From: Trileptium ribeirensis
Lineage: Eukaryota > Nematoda > Enoplea > Enoplida > Thoracostomopsidae
DNA: 64,000 nt
Assembly (NCBI GenBank): GCA_030248225.1
Contig: JASANE010017470.1
Coordinates: 1-64,000, forward strand
Direction of reading: 5' to 3'
Part shown: positions 1 through 11,773 of the stretch, piece by piece
Numbering within the stretch: position 1 is the first letter of the stretch
Layout: every line of letters begins with the position of its first letter
Translations under genes and position numbers: made by a program
Notes under the pieces: generated by a model
The model's database searches: none
Told to the model about the DNA's origin: nothing
Seen by the model: the letters and a program-made list of their open reading frames with translations, nothing else

Positions 1-3000
1 CAGGAAACGCGAGTATGCCCACAAACCACGCGAGTTATATGAATGAGAATTCCTGTACCTCAATTTGTAGAGCAATCCATCTCATATACCTGCATATAGT
101 GCGTGGTTATTATCAATTAAACTATGCCGGGGGTTAGGCTCAAATCTGGCCTTTTTGGAGCCCTACTACATTTGCAAAAACCCCACTGTACAATTACCCC
201 ACCCAATATATATTATGTTATTTGTAGATATTTTTTTTTTATTTCTCTGTGAAAATTCTCAAAATATGCAATAATTGGTATATACGGTAAGTTGAAACTA
301 TTTAAGCACTATAATGCGATGGGGCTCATTTTTAACCCAGTGTTATAGTGGCGCAGCGTTCTATCAAAATTACACTTTTGACACTCACATCCTTGGCGAA
401 AAGACAAGCTACCAGACAGTTAACAGGAAGGGTATCATTCTGGATACAATGTTGAAAATTGGAAAGTTACTGTGGAAGTATATGTACATATTGTTGTATC
501 TTGGACTTGTTAGAAAAACTGTTTAGCAAAAACACGTCGACACATCTAAACATGGTAATGAAAACACGGAATATCAAATAACTAAACGAAACGTAAATTA
601 TGTTAACTTAGGGCCGCGGAGCTCCAAAAGCGCAACATGACATTAGTAAAAAAGTATACTTTTCCACCGAAGGAAAGAATAACTGGCAACGAGATATTCA
701 ACGCAACAAAAATAGAAGAATGTGTACGCTGGGCTAGTCGCCACACCCTTTAACAAATTAGTTAAAATACATCATAGTAAAACAATGAGCTTTTGAAATG
801 TGTGGACACTCATGAGGAACACCGCCAAGGCAGCAATTTCGTTCCCCCCCTCCAAACAAAAACCGGAATTTTTTAGACTCGTCTTCCGGCTCAGGCATAA
901 ACTCGGCCATGAGGCTAACTAATGAGAAATTTTGGGGCGAAAACATTGAGCCTTTGTACAATGCCCTAGCAAACCGCGCCTAATAAATTTTTGTGTTAGC
1001 ATATAATTTAGTGTTAGAGTCCAGGAATTTTTAGGCGACAAATAAATAAACTGAACAAAACCTTTGTTGGCTAGTGTCAATTTTTTTTGCCAAAGGATGA
1101 TAATTAGTAAATTAATAAGTTCACAAAAAATCAGATCGGAAATCTAATAAGTCTGTGTATATATTATTCGAAAAAATTAAAAAATATTACTGTAAACTAT
1201 AATTTCTACTATTCGTCTTTCGCTAAATATATGCCTAGACCTGATTGAAAAAACATAGAATTGAATTTATATAAACCGTAAAATGTCTTTCAAGCATAGA
1301 TCAAACCGACTCGGAAACACCATTCAGGCAAAAGGCCACTGAACCCAAATTATAGAAAAGGAGAGTAGTGGGCAGTTTCCCCCCAATGGCGCTAAGGGGG
1401 AAAATTGTGAGTTTCTTTTTTATTGGAAATTTTTTGTCATTCAAATAACTTATTTCCCACAGAGATGGACTTTGACAATAATTTTTTGTTTTCGCTAACA
1501 ATAGTGGTAAACCCCGATGTGTTCTTCTAGTTGAACCCCGCGAAGCAAGCTCCGACCCCATCCTTTGACGTCAAATGGCAAACTGGTTTTCAAATGTCTC
1601 TCGGCCGAACCCGGGCCGCACCGGGTATTACTCGCCGCAGCCATATCTAGCGACACAGGCTTCTTATCAAAAAATATATTAGTCTTGCCGGAAGCATACT
1701 GCTGCGCTCACCGACCCCGCCTTTCGCGGGACCGCCCGGCCCGGGCCACCTGTGGGCCTCGACTAAGGTCCCTCTACCTTTTTGCCACATACCAAATAGC
1801 AATTGCTTTCCAAATTTTATTGCGTCACCCCACGAATTGCCCCCTTCACCTTACAATTTTAGCAAATATTAGGTCTTTAAAAATCTACACTGGAGGATGC
1901 ATCGTTTTGACAAACGGAGGCCAAATCTCGCACTATATTACCTCCCTCCATGGAACTCCAAGGCTTGCCGCCCACTAACCCTAGATTTCTAAAACGTAGT
2001 GCACTCTCTTTTTTATTGTCTCTCACTCATGTATTGCGTGCCGAGGCAAGAAATCTAGAACGGTATATACCTCCTACCTGTCAGGTTCCCTACACATTAT
2101 TAGGCTCATCTCCAGAGTCCACCTTTGTACGATTCTATGCCTCTCTCAATCGGGTCTATCGCCCGCCAAACCTCCAATTTTCAAGAAATAACTACACATG
2201 CTTCCTCTTCATCTAGTTTGGTTACCATTGATTTTCGTACAGGTTATCAAAATATTTATCTATTTGAGTTATTTGCATGCCCAAACTTTTCCTGATGCCT
2301 TGTCAGTTGTAGTTCGACGGGGTTTAGGCGTCGCCGACTGAAGGTTTGTTTAGGGATTTCCGGAGGTTTCAGGGTTCAAGACATTTTCCCAAAGTGGTAT
2401 ATGCATCAGAGACAGCATGCCTAGCACACGGGGGGACGGCGTCTGTGCATTTTCCGGTCACTGAATATCCAGGATTTTCCAGAAAAACCCCCCCGAATTT
2501 TCAGGATTTTTAAATGCAACATATCTTGGTGAAGGGATGAATTTTCTCAAGCTTTGTAATGACACTTTTTTCATTCTTTTGAGTACTTGTTTTTGGATTT
2601 CATTTGGTAGCGAGCACCCTGCGTCATCACGATTTTCCCATAAGAAAAAATCAAGAGTTACTCTGTAATAACTGAAAATCTGAAAAACCAGTAATGATAT
2701 ACAAAAGAACAACGAAAGTTTGGCCTTGTTCAAGAACTTATATATATTCTGAAATTAATTTAATGAATTCAAAAGTGATGATAAATAATATATAAAAAGT
2801 ATGGCTCCTGTGCTGATGTGGGAAAAAAAAACGCAGAGTAAAGAATTTTTCAAAAAATACAAATTTAGTTGAAAAATGTTTATGAATTTTCAGGATTTTC
2901 TGAACGATTTTTCACTATTTGCCTCTCTTCCAAATTACGGCCCTCTCAATTTTCACCATTTCCCGATGCGCAAGAGCCAATTTCCTAGGATTTTCCAGGA

Positions 3001-3345
3001 ACTCGGACACCCAGTACAACAATAGATGTTCTAAACAAAATAACTTAAAAATCAAACCACGATAGCTCCGTTTCACCGTCGCTTGTAAGATACTGCAGTT
3101 TTAATCATTTTTAAAATGTCAGCTTTTAAAACATCGAAACCATAAGAAGTTGTCGGAACTTAAAAGATTCATTCGAACATAATTTCAAAACAAGAAACAC
3201 CAATTAATGCGGTTTTAACGTTATAATCTCCCCAACGTTTTTAACCGATGAATCCCAGATAGTGTCAGGCACACCCTCGACAACACGGTGTCTTAGACAC
3301 CCTCAAGTTTTTTATGTAAATTTTTCAAGGGTAGTTAGCTACGGG
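1..3345. repeat. Left arm of a 6.8-kb inverted repeat
   Basis: Read on the minus strand, this arm matches 3630-6790 of the plus strand over essentially its whole length. Anchors: 28-130 pairs with about 6660-6765, 600-780 with 6020-6170, 1400-1570 with 5275-5440, 2458-2660 with 4330-4500, and 3204-3242 with 3742-3780. Differences are dominated by small insertions, so the left arm is about 6-8% longer than the right between the same anchors. It contains a degraded mirror image of the MARVEL exon at about 600-735 (minus strand) that has lost its frame and donor site. The repeat still matches at base 1, so its outer end lies outside the window. No intact gene is visible here. Confidence 0.9.
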
Positions 3346-3780
3346 TATCGCCCATACAGTAAATTAATTTGCGACTATGTACGACATATCCTAGCTACTA
3401 CGCTTTTGTTTACTGTGTGGTACACACGCTCAGCTGCCGTCTTAGCGCACTTTCACAGTAACGGACACCATGTGTATCAATCCGGTGCATTAGTCAGTTG
3501 TGCTGGGAATTAGTCGAAAAATATGCAATTTGTATCTAGACCATACACATTTTGACGAGATTATACCACACAACGTCAATCAAATAGCGACGAAGCCGAA
3601 GGTGTGGTTGACATCGCGGAAATGTGGCGATACCCTTAGCTAACTACCCTTGAAAAGATTCCATTATAAAAAACATGAGGTGTCTCAATACAGCCTGTTG
3701 TCGACAATGTGCGTGACATTATCTGGGTACATGTCAGGTTAAAAACGTTGGGGGAGATTATAACGTTAAAACCGCATTAA
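3204..3780. mobile_element. MITE with AACGTTATAA-type ends at the palindrome centre
   Basis: The terminal inverted repeats contain ATGCGGTTTTAACGTTATAA followed by a C-run and extend inward about 140 bp with GTGTC...GACACC steps. The middle (about 3346-3629) is not palindromic. Two relatives with the same type of ends occur at 43351-44265 and 48677-49106, so this is a dispersed family and not merely the fold point of the large palindrome. No coding capacity is seen and the superfamily is not recognised. Confidence 0.7.
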
Positions 3781-3968
3781 ATTGGTGTTTCTTGTTTTGA
3801 AAGTATGTTTCGAATGAATCTTTTAAGTTCCGACAACCTTCTTATGGTTTGAATGTTTTGAGAAGCTAACATTTAAAAATGATTAAAACTGCAGTATCTT
3901 ACAAGCGACGGTGAAACGGAGCTATCGTGGTTTGATTTTTAAGTTATTTTGTTTAAACATCTGTTGTA

Positions 3969-4519
3969 CTGGGTGTCCGAGTCCCTGGAAAATCCTGGAA
4001 ATTGGCTCTGCATCCTGGAAAATCCTGGAAATTGAAAGGGCCGTAATGTAAAAAGAGGCAAATCCTGGAAAATCGTCAGAAAAATCCTGGAAATTCATAA
4101 ACATTTTTCAACTAAATTTGTATCTTTTTTGAAAAATTCTTACTCTCACATTTTCCCACATCAGCACCAGGAGCCATACTTTTATATATTATTTATCATC
4201 GCCTCTGAATCATTAATTAATTTCAGAATATATATAAGTTCTTGAACCACAACATTGTTTCTTTGTCTGTGGTTACTGGTTTCAGATTTCAGTTATTACA
4301 GAGTAACTCTTAATTTTTTCTTATGGGAAAATCTTATGACTCAGGGTGTCCGCTACCAATGAAATCCAAAAACAAGTACTCGAGATGAAAAAAGTGTCAT
4401 TACAAAGCTTAAAAATTCATCCCTTCACCAATATTGTTGCATTTAAAAATCCTGGAAATTCGCTCAAAAAATCCTGGAAAATCCCGGATATTCATGACCG
4501 GAAATGCGCGGACGCCCTG
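3969..4519. mobile_element. hAT-like MITE with repeated CCTGGAAAATCC motifs
   Basis: The ends are CTGGGTGTCCG on the left and CGGACGCCCTG on the right, 9 of 11 matched as inverted repeats. A direct repeat GTTGTA flanks them at 3963-3968 and 4520-4525. Just inside each end lie several copies of AATCCTGGAAA. A CAGGG-like terminus with subterminal short repeats is typical of hAT MITEs; assignment to hAT is inference, since the direct repeat is 6 and not 8 bp. A mirror copy lies in the left palindrome arm at about 2445-3025. Confidence 0.55.
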
Positions 4520-6048
4520 GTTGTAGCATGCTGTCTCTGATGCATATACCACTTTGAAATGTATTGAACCCTGAAACCATTGAAAATCCTAAACCTCGTC
4601 GACCCTAAACCCATCGAATTACAACTGACAAGGCATCAAGTATTTGTTTTGGCCTCTGGATAACTAAATAGATAAATCTTGATAACCTGTACAAAATACG
4701 TAACCAAACTAATGAAGACATGTTATATTCTGGAAATTGGAATTTTTGACCGTAAACCGATTGAAAAGGCATGAAATATGCACGCTGGACTCTAGATAAC
4801 CTAATCATTGTATTCGACCTTCAGTAATACCTATATACCATTCTTGATTTCTTGCCCTGCACGCAATACATAATGAGACAAATGAAAATACACTACGTTT
4901 TGGAAATCGGGTTAGTCGACCGCAAAGCCTTGAAACTCCATGGAAAGATATAATATAGTCAAGTTGGCCTCTAGATATCAAAACTATAGTATTCAGTGTG
5001 ATTTAAAACCTAATGTGCTAAAATTGTAAGGTAAAACAAACAATTCATAACACAATAAAATTGGAAAACAATTGCTATTTGTGGCAAAGGGTCAAGGAAC
5101 CATATTCAGGCCCACAGTGGCCCAGCAAGCAGTCCCACAAAAAGCCGTGGTTAGCGCAGTACTAGATCTCGGCGAGTTGATCCATTTTTCGATAAGAAGC
5201 CTGTGTCGCTAGATATGGCTGCGAACTACTAGTACCGGTGCGGCCAGATTTGGCAAAGAACCCTTGAAAACCAGTTTTTGCCATTTTGACGTGGAAGATG
5301 GGGTCGGAGCTGTTCGCGTTCAACTAAAGGGCACATCGTTACCACTATTGTTATCGAACAAAAAATTATTGTCGAAGTCCATCTATCTGAAAATGAGTTA
5401 TGAATGACAGCGATAGACAAAAAAGGAAACTCACAATTTTCCCCTTAGCGCCCTTAAGTGGAAACTCCACTCTCTCCTTTTCTATAATTTGGTTAAGTGG
5501 CCTTTTGCCTGAATGGTGTTTCAAGTCGGTTTGATCTATGCTTGAAAGACATTTTACGGTTATATAAATTCAATTCTATGTTTTTGGATAGGGCTGGCGT
5601 GTGTTTAGCGAAAAACTAATAGTGAACTATAGTTACAGTAATATTTTTTAATTTTTTCGAATAATATATACACAGACTTGCTGATTTCCGATCAAATTTT
5701 TTGTGAGCTTCGTAACTACTAATTATCATCCTTTGGCAAATTCTGAGCACTAGACAGAGGTTTGCTCAGTATTTTATTCGCCTAAATATCCTGGACTCTA
5801 ACACTAAATAATGCTAACACAAAAATTTATTAGGCGCGGTTTGCTAGCATTGTAAAGGCTCAATGTTTCGCCCAAGCGTCTCATTAGTAGCCTCATGGCC
5901 GGGATTATGCCTAGCCGGAACAAGTTAAAATATTGCAGAATTTTGTTTGGATTATTTGAAAAAAATTGCTGCCTCAAATATTCTCATGAATGTCACACAT
6001 TTCAAAACTCATTGTTTCATTATGATGTATTTAACTAATTTGTTAAAG

Positions 6049-6171
6049 GGTGTGGCGACTAGCGGAATATACACATTCTTCTATTTTGTTGCGTTGATTG
6101 TGTCGTCAGTTATTTCTTCTTCGTGGAAAAAGTATCTTACTAATGTCCATGCTTCGTTTGGAGCTGCGGCA
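6049..6171 (+). CDS. MARVEL-domain membrane protein, internal exon (TM3 region)
   Basis: This exon encodes 41 residues, GVATSGIYTF...ASFGAAA. It contains a hydrophobic helix followed by a short WKKYLTNVHA loop, the pattern before the last helix of MARVEL proteins (plasmolipin, MAL and CMTM relatives), which are four-helix proteins of lipid-raft and vesicle membranes. The donor GCA|GTAAGT at 6172 is strong. The acceptor TTAAAG at 6048 is my best choice but is weak; the frame is open upstream to 5939, where TTGCAG is an alternative. Phase 0 at both ends matches the last exon at 10432. Upstream exons are absent because the palindrome replaces the expected upstream sequence. The mirror copy at about 600-735 is degenerate. 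Confidence 0.5.
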
Positions 6172-6499
6172 GTAAGTTTAACAGTAATTTACGTTTCGTT
6201 ATTATTTGATATTCGCTGTTTTCATTACCATGTTTAGATGTGTAGACATGTTTTGCTAAACAGTTTTTCTTAACAAGTCCATACAACGATATGTACATTA
6301 TCTTCACCAGTAAGTTTCCAATTTTCAACATTGCAATTATCAGAATGATTGCTTACTGTTAACTGGTAGCTTGTCTTTTCGCCAAGGATGTGAAATTGTG
6401 AGTGTCGAATATGTAATTTAGATAGACGCGTACACAGCTATATTGAGCATCAACTTAAAAATGAGCCCAGTATCAGCCTATGGTGCTTAAATAGTTTAA

Positions 6500-7235
6500 A
6501 CTACATTATATACCAGATTATTGCGTATTTTGAGACTCACAATGGATACATTGCTCTACAAAATGAGACTAATAACATAATATATCTCAAGTAGTTGATA
6601 TTACCATGAGTTTTGGATGTCGTGGGCTCGTTCCGAAAGCCAGATTTGACCTAACCCGGCATCGTTAATTATGATAATAACCACGCACTATATGCAGGTA
6701 TATAGAGAATGAATTGCTCTACAAATTGAGGTACAGAAGTCTCATTCATATAACTCGCGTGGCTATGGGCATATTAGCATTTCCGTGTATTTAGAGTCTC
6801 GTAGGCCGAGTCAAAAATCCATTTTAGCCAAACCCTGCAGCGAAAACACCATTTGGATCGATATAGACGATGAATTATTGCTCTACAAAATGAGACGGCA
6901 ATAACACCCGTACAGCTCCAGTGGTCGCGGAGATATTGTTTTATTCGTGTATTTTGGATCTCATGAAACCGTTAAAAATCTATTTTGACCCAACACTGTG
7001 CGTAATAATGGCAATAGCGGTACATCACGCGCAGATACATGAAGAATGAATTGATCTATAAAATGAGACCGTATGAGATAATAACGTTCATAAAGCTGCA
7101 GCGGTTACGGAGTAAGATGTTGCTTTTTTCGTATGTTTTGGTTTCATTGGCCCATTTAAATATTCTCGTGTATGTCGCGTCTCGTAATCTCATTGAAAAA
7201 CCGTTTTGGCACAAAGTTCCATAACAACAAATAAC
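6500..7235. repeat. Satellite block, monomer about 163-173 bp
   Basis: At least four head-to-tail units. The marker GCTCTACAAAATGAGAC or a close variant starts at 6553, 6717, 6880 and 7053, giving spacings of 164, 163 and 173 bp. Each unit also carries a TTTTGACCCAAC-like box and a ...ATGAATTG... box. Related blocks lie at 1-250 (in the palindrome), 11090-11640 (opposite orientation) and 17820-18130. Confidence 0.8.
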
Positions 7236-7510
7236 GTGATTTTTAGCACCCCCTCGGCACCGGCCCCGATTTAATGCGTCCGCTTTTCGAGAGAGGATGT
7301 TGGAATCTGCCTTCTGTGCTTCGGTCTCAAGTAAAAGGCACAAATAAAGATTTTAATCTTTTAAATGAGCTGTTGCCCGAATCAACCCGCCCAGCCAAAA
7401 TTGAGTTATGCATGTCAGCCTAAAAACCGATAACGGATATTGTCAAATTTCACTACTCTAGGGCTATTAAGAATTCTTCGCTTCGGTATTTCACTCGCTA
7501 CACTAAGAAT
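7236..7510. repeat. End module attached to the satellite, copy 1
   Basis: This segment aligns with 18170-18435: both contain a CCGG-rich stretch, GCCAAAA(A/T)TGAGTTATG, an ACGGATATT-like box, then AAGAATTCTTC followed by TTTCACTC. In both places it directly follows satellite monomers, so the satellite array and this end belong to one dispersed element. Weaker relatives lie at 38100-38345, 46440-46600 and 47830-48130. Confidence 0.6.
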
Positions 7511-7589
7511 TTAATAAATTTGTGTTTTAGAAAAACAGACAATAACGCTGATGCGTGGCGTTATTTTCATGAGGCGATGATAAAAAATA

Positions 7590-7757
7590 TACATCTTTTG
7601 GAGATGATGGGCATGGCGGCTATCGTTATAGAATCATTATGAGCAGCAGCTTGAATTTTTGCGGGACAATCTTCATGCCGTTGCAGACATCGTTTCGTAA
7701 ACGTTCGGATGAAAATTCTTGCACACATCACATATTGATTGTCTGCTCATGAGTTAG
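7590..7757 (-). pseudogene. Zinc-finger-like coding relic with a frameshift
   Basis: Read on the minus strand, one frame gives CDVCKNFHPN and the next frame continues FTKRCLQRHEDCPAKIQ. Together they fit a C-x2-C...L-x2-H-x3-C zinc finger interrupted by a single-base shift. No splice sites, start or neighbouring exons were found. It could be a decayed exon or transposon fragment, or a chance pattern. Confidence 0.25.
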
Positions 7758-7959
7758 CTTGTGCTGTTTGACATTAATCTAGCAATCACGGGTGAAACGG
7801 AACCAGTGTGGTTTCATCTATGTTGTAATTATGCCTAATCGACTGTAACATGCTGTGTTTTTGATGTAAATACCACAATAAAACCTCTAAAATCCTAGAA
7901 GCATCATAATCCTGGCCTGATATGCGTTAAAGAAACACCGCCTATTTCGCATGTCACAA

Positions 7960-9080
7960 AACTGATAATTGCTAATGTGAAGGCGCAGAAAACAACATAT
8001 AAACAAATACAGTACTCGTCAGAAATGAGTGTCATCTTTCGAACGAACATCGAACAGAAATCGAACAAAATTTATTCTCGAACAAATTTCGAACAGCTCT
8101 CGAACAAATTAAAAAAATCGCAGCAATGTTTCGAACACATCGCGAGCAATCTTTTGAATTTCTCGAACGGATATCAGGCGAATTCGAGCGAACACCAGCG
8201 GACAGCGCTCATTTTTTGGCGAGTACTATAAGTGACGACAGACGAAATTTTTCGGTAAGTCAGGTTACCCGACGGTCGATCTTAATTCTATTGAAACTAC
8301 ATAAAAACGCATGGTACACCCACATTGGATTCTAGATAAACTCAACATCGTGATAAACGTGCCGAAAGCCATACGTATGTATACTGTTCTAATGCCTTGA
8401 AAGCAATGTAATCAAACAGGCTAAGCAAACTACATTCCAGAAATATGGTTCGTTCGACCCTAATACCATTGAACATATATCAGATATTGGTGCTGTACTA
8501 CAGATATAGGACGCACCAGAAATGACTGTCGCATTTTGCGGTCGCGAGCTGCGATCGACGGGTTCACTTGAAGTTTCGAAACTATTAAAAATAGTAAATT
8601 CTATTTTGAACACACATCTTTCGAGCTAGTCTCGAGCGAGCGACAGTCATTTTTGGTGAATGCTGCAACAAAGCCATACTAGCACGCCGAAAAATAATGT
8701 ACTTAGATCATTTTATGATGCCTTAGATGCCATATATAGCCAAAGAACTGACGACATACTATACTTTGGAAATCATGTTTATCGACCCTAAACAGAGGGC
8801 AGATCTTTGAAAAGGCATGAAATATTCGTGCTGAGCTTTATATACCAATCCAATTGTCATGGAAAAAATATATCCTTAAAAACGAACGCGAAAGTCGAAC
8901 CAACCTAATCTTAAACGAAAGTTAGAACGAGCGACAGGTAACGGACGCAAATTAAATTTGTCGTATTTTTGAGCGAATGTTTTTGCGTTCGTTCATAAAC
9001 GAACGTAAAACGCAAAGGAACGTTGTATTGTTCATTTGTAAGCTTTGTTACGTTCGTTTTCTGCATTCATTTCTGTCCAT
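7960..9080. repeat. Non-coding interval with TCGAAC motif cluster and satellite-B units
   Basis: 8038-8170 holds about nine copies of TCGAAC or TTCGAAC in roughly 130 bp. 8280-8880 holds degenerate units of the second satellite family also seen at 4560-5000 and 48310-49280, including GAAAAGGCATGAAATATTCGTGCTGAG-like boxes. 8880-9070 is rich in AACGAACG/CGTTCGTT, including the palindrome GTTCGTTCATAAACGAAC. No convincing gene is seen. Confidence 0.5.
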
Positions 9081-9814
9081 GACTGCTTTCGGTGCACCAA
9101 AAACCTATATTATATCAGGGAATAACCGAAGCCAAAATTGATCGGAACTAGCAACCGGAACCGTCTGTTTAAACCGGATCCGGAACATAGTCTTCGAAAC
9201 TTATATATAGCAAAACAGATGAAGGACGATATTTAGGCACTGTGGATTTAAAATGTATTAAATTTACATTAAACTTAATGTTATTGTGATGATATTATTG
9301 TCTCTATGAGAGTTAGAAGGCTAAAATATTTATTTATCTATAAAGATGTCGGGTTTTTGGACATCCGGCGGAAAAATGTCTTCCTCTGTACACGCTTGCG
9401 TAAACTGCGTCAAACTGAATATTCTTGTGACGCATGGAGCGTGTACTAGACAATATATTTTGCTCTGTCTCCAATTTCCTGCCTTTACTAGACACACGTT
9501 CGTTGTAGGTTATTCCGCAGGAAACTTGAAATTATTGGTTTATATGGTTCTCAAGGAAAATAAAAAGGTACACTATAATAATTTTCTGATCGTTGGCCAG
9601 AGACATTGTTCAGTCTAGCGTTGGGTAATCAATGCCTCTCAGATAATGATGATGATTGTCTTATCAGCATGCTATAAATGAGACAAACTGTGATATTGCT
9701 TGCACAGTTTCAATGCATACAGTTCGTTCCCAAGTACCCGCGTGATGTGTATTTGTAGCATATGATTAGCCCACAGATGAGACAAAAAATCCGGACAATT
9801 TTAAATAAAATTCT

Positions 9815-9874
9815 TAAATCGGAATTCCGGTTCCGGTATGGTTTTTACCTTTTGCCAGAACCGGAATTCCGATT
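9815..9874. repeat. Long hairpin AATCGGAATTCCGGTTC
   Basis: AAATCGGAATTCCGGTTC on the left is the reverse complement of GAACCGGAATTCCGATT on the right, with a loop of roughly 20 bases. A related CCGGAACCG/CCGGATCCGGAAC cluster lies at 9150-9185, which suggests the subterminal repeats of a decayed DNA transposon between about 9116 (CAGGGAATAACC) and here. No target duplication was found. Confidence 0.5.
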
Positions 9875-10431
9875 ACTGCTTGATATATATGTATATACGT
9901 AATTTAAAAATATTAAGTGATGCAGTCACTGTCGGAATCGAATTAGTTGCACATATATTTATTTTTGTTAAAGTCGACAAAAATCTTTCGGAAGTAATGT
10001 ATTGTAGCATATTATGGGATTCAGTTGTATTACTGTGGAGTATTGTGGCATATTAGTATGGCATAAATTTGACCGCCGTAGATTAAAACGACTCATGATG
10101 ACTCGAATTCTAAACGAAAAACTCTACTTAGTGCAATACAACGTGGACATATTTACCATCACTCTTGGCTACTCATTGTATTCTGAGATAATTATATACA
10201 AATTACCGTAATTCGGTATACACTTTTTTGTTAAACAAGAAATAATTATTAGTTATAAGTAATTGCACACTCCGTGAATTTAAATATAATAGAAATAGAT
10301 ATAGAATCTAAATGTTGCTGCAATAGTTGGCTTACTTTTATGTGTGTTGCGTATACAAATGTACAAATAGCAGTAGTTTAATATTTGATGCCTTCTCGCA
10401 ATATTGTGTTTATTTTATTTTTTTATTTCAG

Positions 10432-10650
10432 TTCTTTTGTTTTGCTGCAATGGTAGTATTCGCCGTAAATTTGTTTCTGTGGTTCCAAGATTTTCGTAGT
10501 GGTGGCGGCAGACTGACCTTCCGAACAACTCAACATCACACTACAACTGCGACGACACAAAATATTTCAGCTCCGTCAGCCATACCGCCCGGACATGTTG
10601 GTCATACGACTATAACAGAGACGCGCACAGTTGAAACTCATGCGTACTAA
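10432..10650 (+). CDS. MARVEL-domain membrane protein, last exon
   Basis: 72 codons plus stop. The exon opens in phase 0 after a T-rich tract and TTTCAG, directly continuing the frame of the exon ending at 6171. Residues 1-18 (FFCFAAMVVFAVNLFLWF) form the final transmembrane helix of a MARVEL fold. A cytosolic tail follows that is rich in Thr, His, Gly and Pro and has several short TTITET-like repeats. The joined order helix, short loop, small-residue turn (GAAA), aromatic-rich helix, polar tail is what this family shows. The family call comes from pattern and not from an alignment; claudin-like or synaptogyrin-like four-helix proteins are alternatives. Confidence 0.6.
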   Translation, partial: FFCFAAMVVFAVNLFLWFQDFRSGGGRLTFRTTQHHTTTATTQNISAPSAIPPGHVGHTTITETRTVETHAY

Positions 10651-10689
10651 TCGGATTCAAGTGTAGTGAGTGACACGAGCGACGTGAAG

Positions 10690-10695
10690 AATAAA
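10690..10695 (+). promoter_or_regulatory. Poly(A) signal AATAAA of the MARVEL gene
   Basis: A canonical AATAAA 39 bases after the stop codon, followed by a T-rich stretch. It supports 10432-10650 as the terminal exon. Confidence 0.5.
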
Positions 10696-11089
10696 TTCTT
10701 AGTAGCCGTGGCCGTAATGAAATTTGACTATGTCCGTTACGGTGGTTTTAGGATGACACGCATAACTCAACATTGGCATTGCGGACTGATTCGCACAATA
10801 GCTCATTACTGAAAGCTTGAATTCTTTAGTTGTGCCCTTTAGTTAGGCGCGAAGCCTGATTTCAGAATCTTCCCTCCAAAAAAGCGGGTCAAAGCGGCTC
10901 GTGTCTTGGTTTCGAAGAAGCCCAGAAAACCACGTTACTTATTGTACCGCTGTAGATGTCTTTGTAAAATTGGGTTCATCTTGTAAAGCAAATAAGCCTC
11001 TATAAAACTATGTATAGTGCTTTGCTACGCGATTCTGTTAGAATGTAGGATTTGGGTCATAAGGGTTTTAAAACGATCATCGGCAATAT

Positions 11090-11640
11090 ATCCGCTAGCA
11101 TTGTTTGTGGGTGTTATTGGTCTCATTTTGTAGATCAATTCATCCTGTATAAAGGTGTCATTGTCATTATCTACACTGCAGTGTTAGGTTAAAACGGGTA
11201 TTAGAACGAGCCCATGGGACCGAAAAGACAAGGAAACGGCAATATCTCTGCAGCCGGTTGAGCTATCTGGGTGTTTTTAATGTATTTTGTAGATCGATTC
11301 ATTCTCTATACAGCTGCAAATATTCTCATTATTTACTCTAGAGTGTTGGGTAAAACCGGTTTTTCCAAGGGCCCATGGGAACCAAAATACCCTAAAATGC
11401 TAACATTCCCGCAACTGTTCGAGTATATAGGTGTTTTTGATCTTATTTGTAGAGCAATTCATACTCTATGCGGCTGTAAACGGTGTGCTGTATTTCATAT
11501 TAATTACGTTGCAGGGTTGGTTCTAAACTGATTTTTCTTTGGGCCCATGGGACTCAAAATACGTGAAGATGGCAATATCTCCTGAGTTGCTCGAGCTATA
11601 TGTATGTTTTTGGTCTCAATTTGAACAGTAATTTATCCTT
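11090..11640. repeat. Satellite block, reverse orientation
   Basis: The complement of the marker used at 6500-7235, TTTTGTAGATCAATTCAT and variants, begins near 11131, 11290, 11450 and 11622, giving spacings of 159, 160 and 172 bp. Units also carry GGGCCCATGGGA boxes. It lies downstream of the MARVEL gene in opposite orientation to the block in that gene's intron. Confidence 0.75.
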
Positions 11641-11773
11641 CATGTACTTACGCACTACGAGCACAATAATTGGATATATTTTTCTCAACTATTCAAGCAA
11701 CATAAGAATGTTATTTTATGTTATCTTGGGTGCCCTGGGTAGGAATGCTATTATGACTGCTATCAGTACTTAA

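Larger units (their letters stand above)
3630..6790. repeat. Right arm of the 6.8-kb inverted repeat
   Basis: Reverse complement of the left arm. This arm is contiguous with the downstream intron and last exon of the MARVEL gene and keeps that exon's reading frame and splice donor, so it is the better copy of the ancestral sequence. Nested in it are a hAT-like MITE (3969-4519), units of a second satellite family at about 4560-5000 (repeating a GTCGACC...AAACC...TTGAAA...TCTAGATAAC pattern, starts near 4599, 4748 and 4919), and the start of the larger satellite block after 6500. Confidence 0.9.
6172..10431 (+). other. 4.26-kb intron of the MARVEL gene
   Basis: This GT...AG interval joins two phase-0 exons. 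It contains the right end of the palindrome, a satellite block with its end module, a zinc-finger-like relic on the minus strand, short TTCGAAC-type motifs and a strong hairpin near 9815-9874. The acceptor is a clean T-rich tract followed by TTTCAG at 10426-10431. Confidence 0.5.

Noticed and set aside
758..961. Open frame of 67 codons on the minus strand
   Set aside because: It is the indel-altered mirror of 5860-6060 in the palindrome; its G-rich stretch is absent from the better arm.
1565..1978. Open frame of 137 codons on the plus strand
   Set aside because: Lies in the left palindrome arm. The right arm has no matching frame, and the GC-rich insertions that keep it open look like noise or drift.
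9346..9618. 90-codon frame in the MARVEL intron
   Set aside because: The flanking exons already join in phase without it and it shows no domain.
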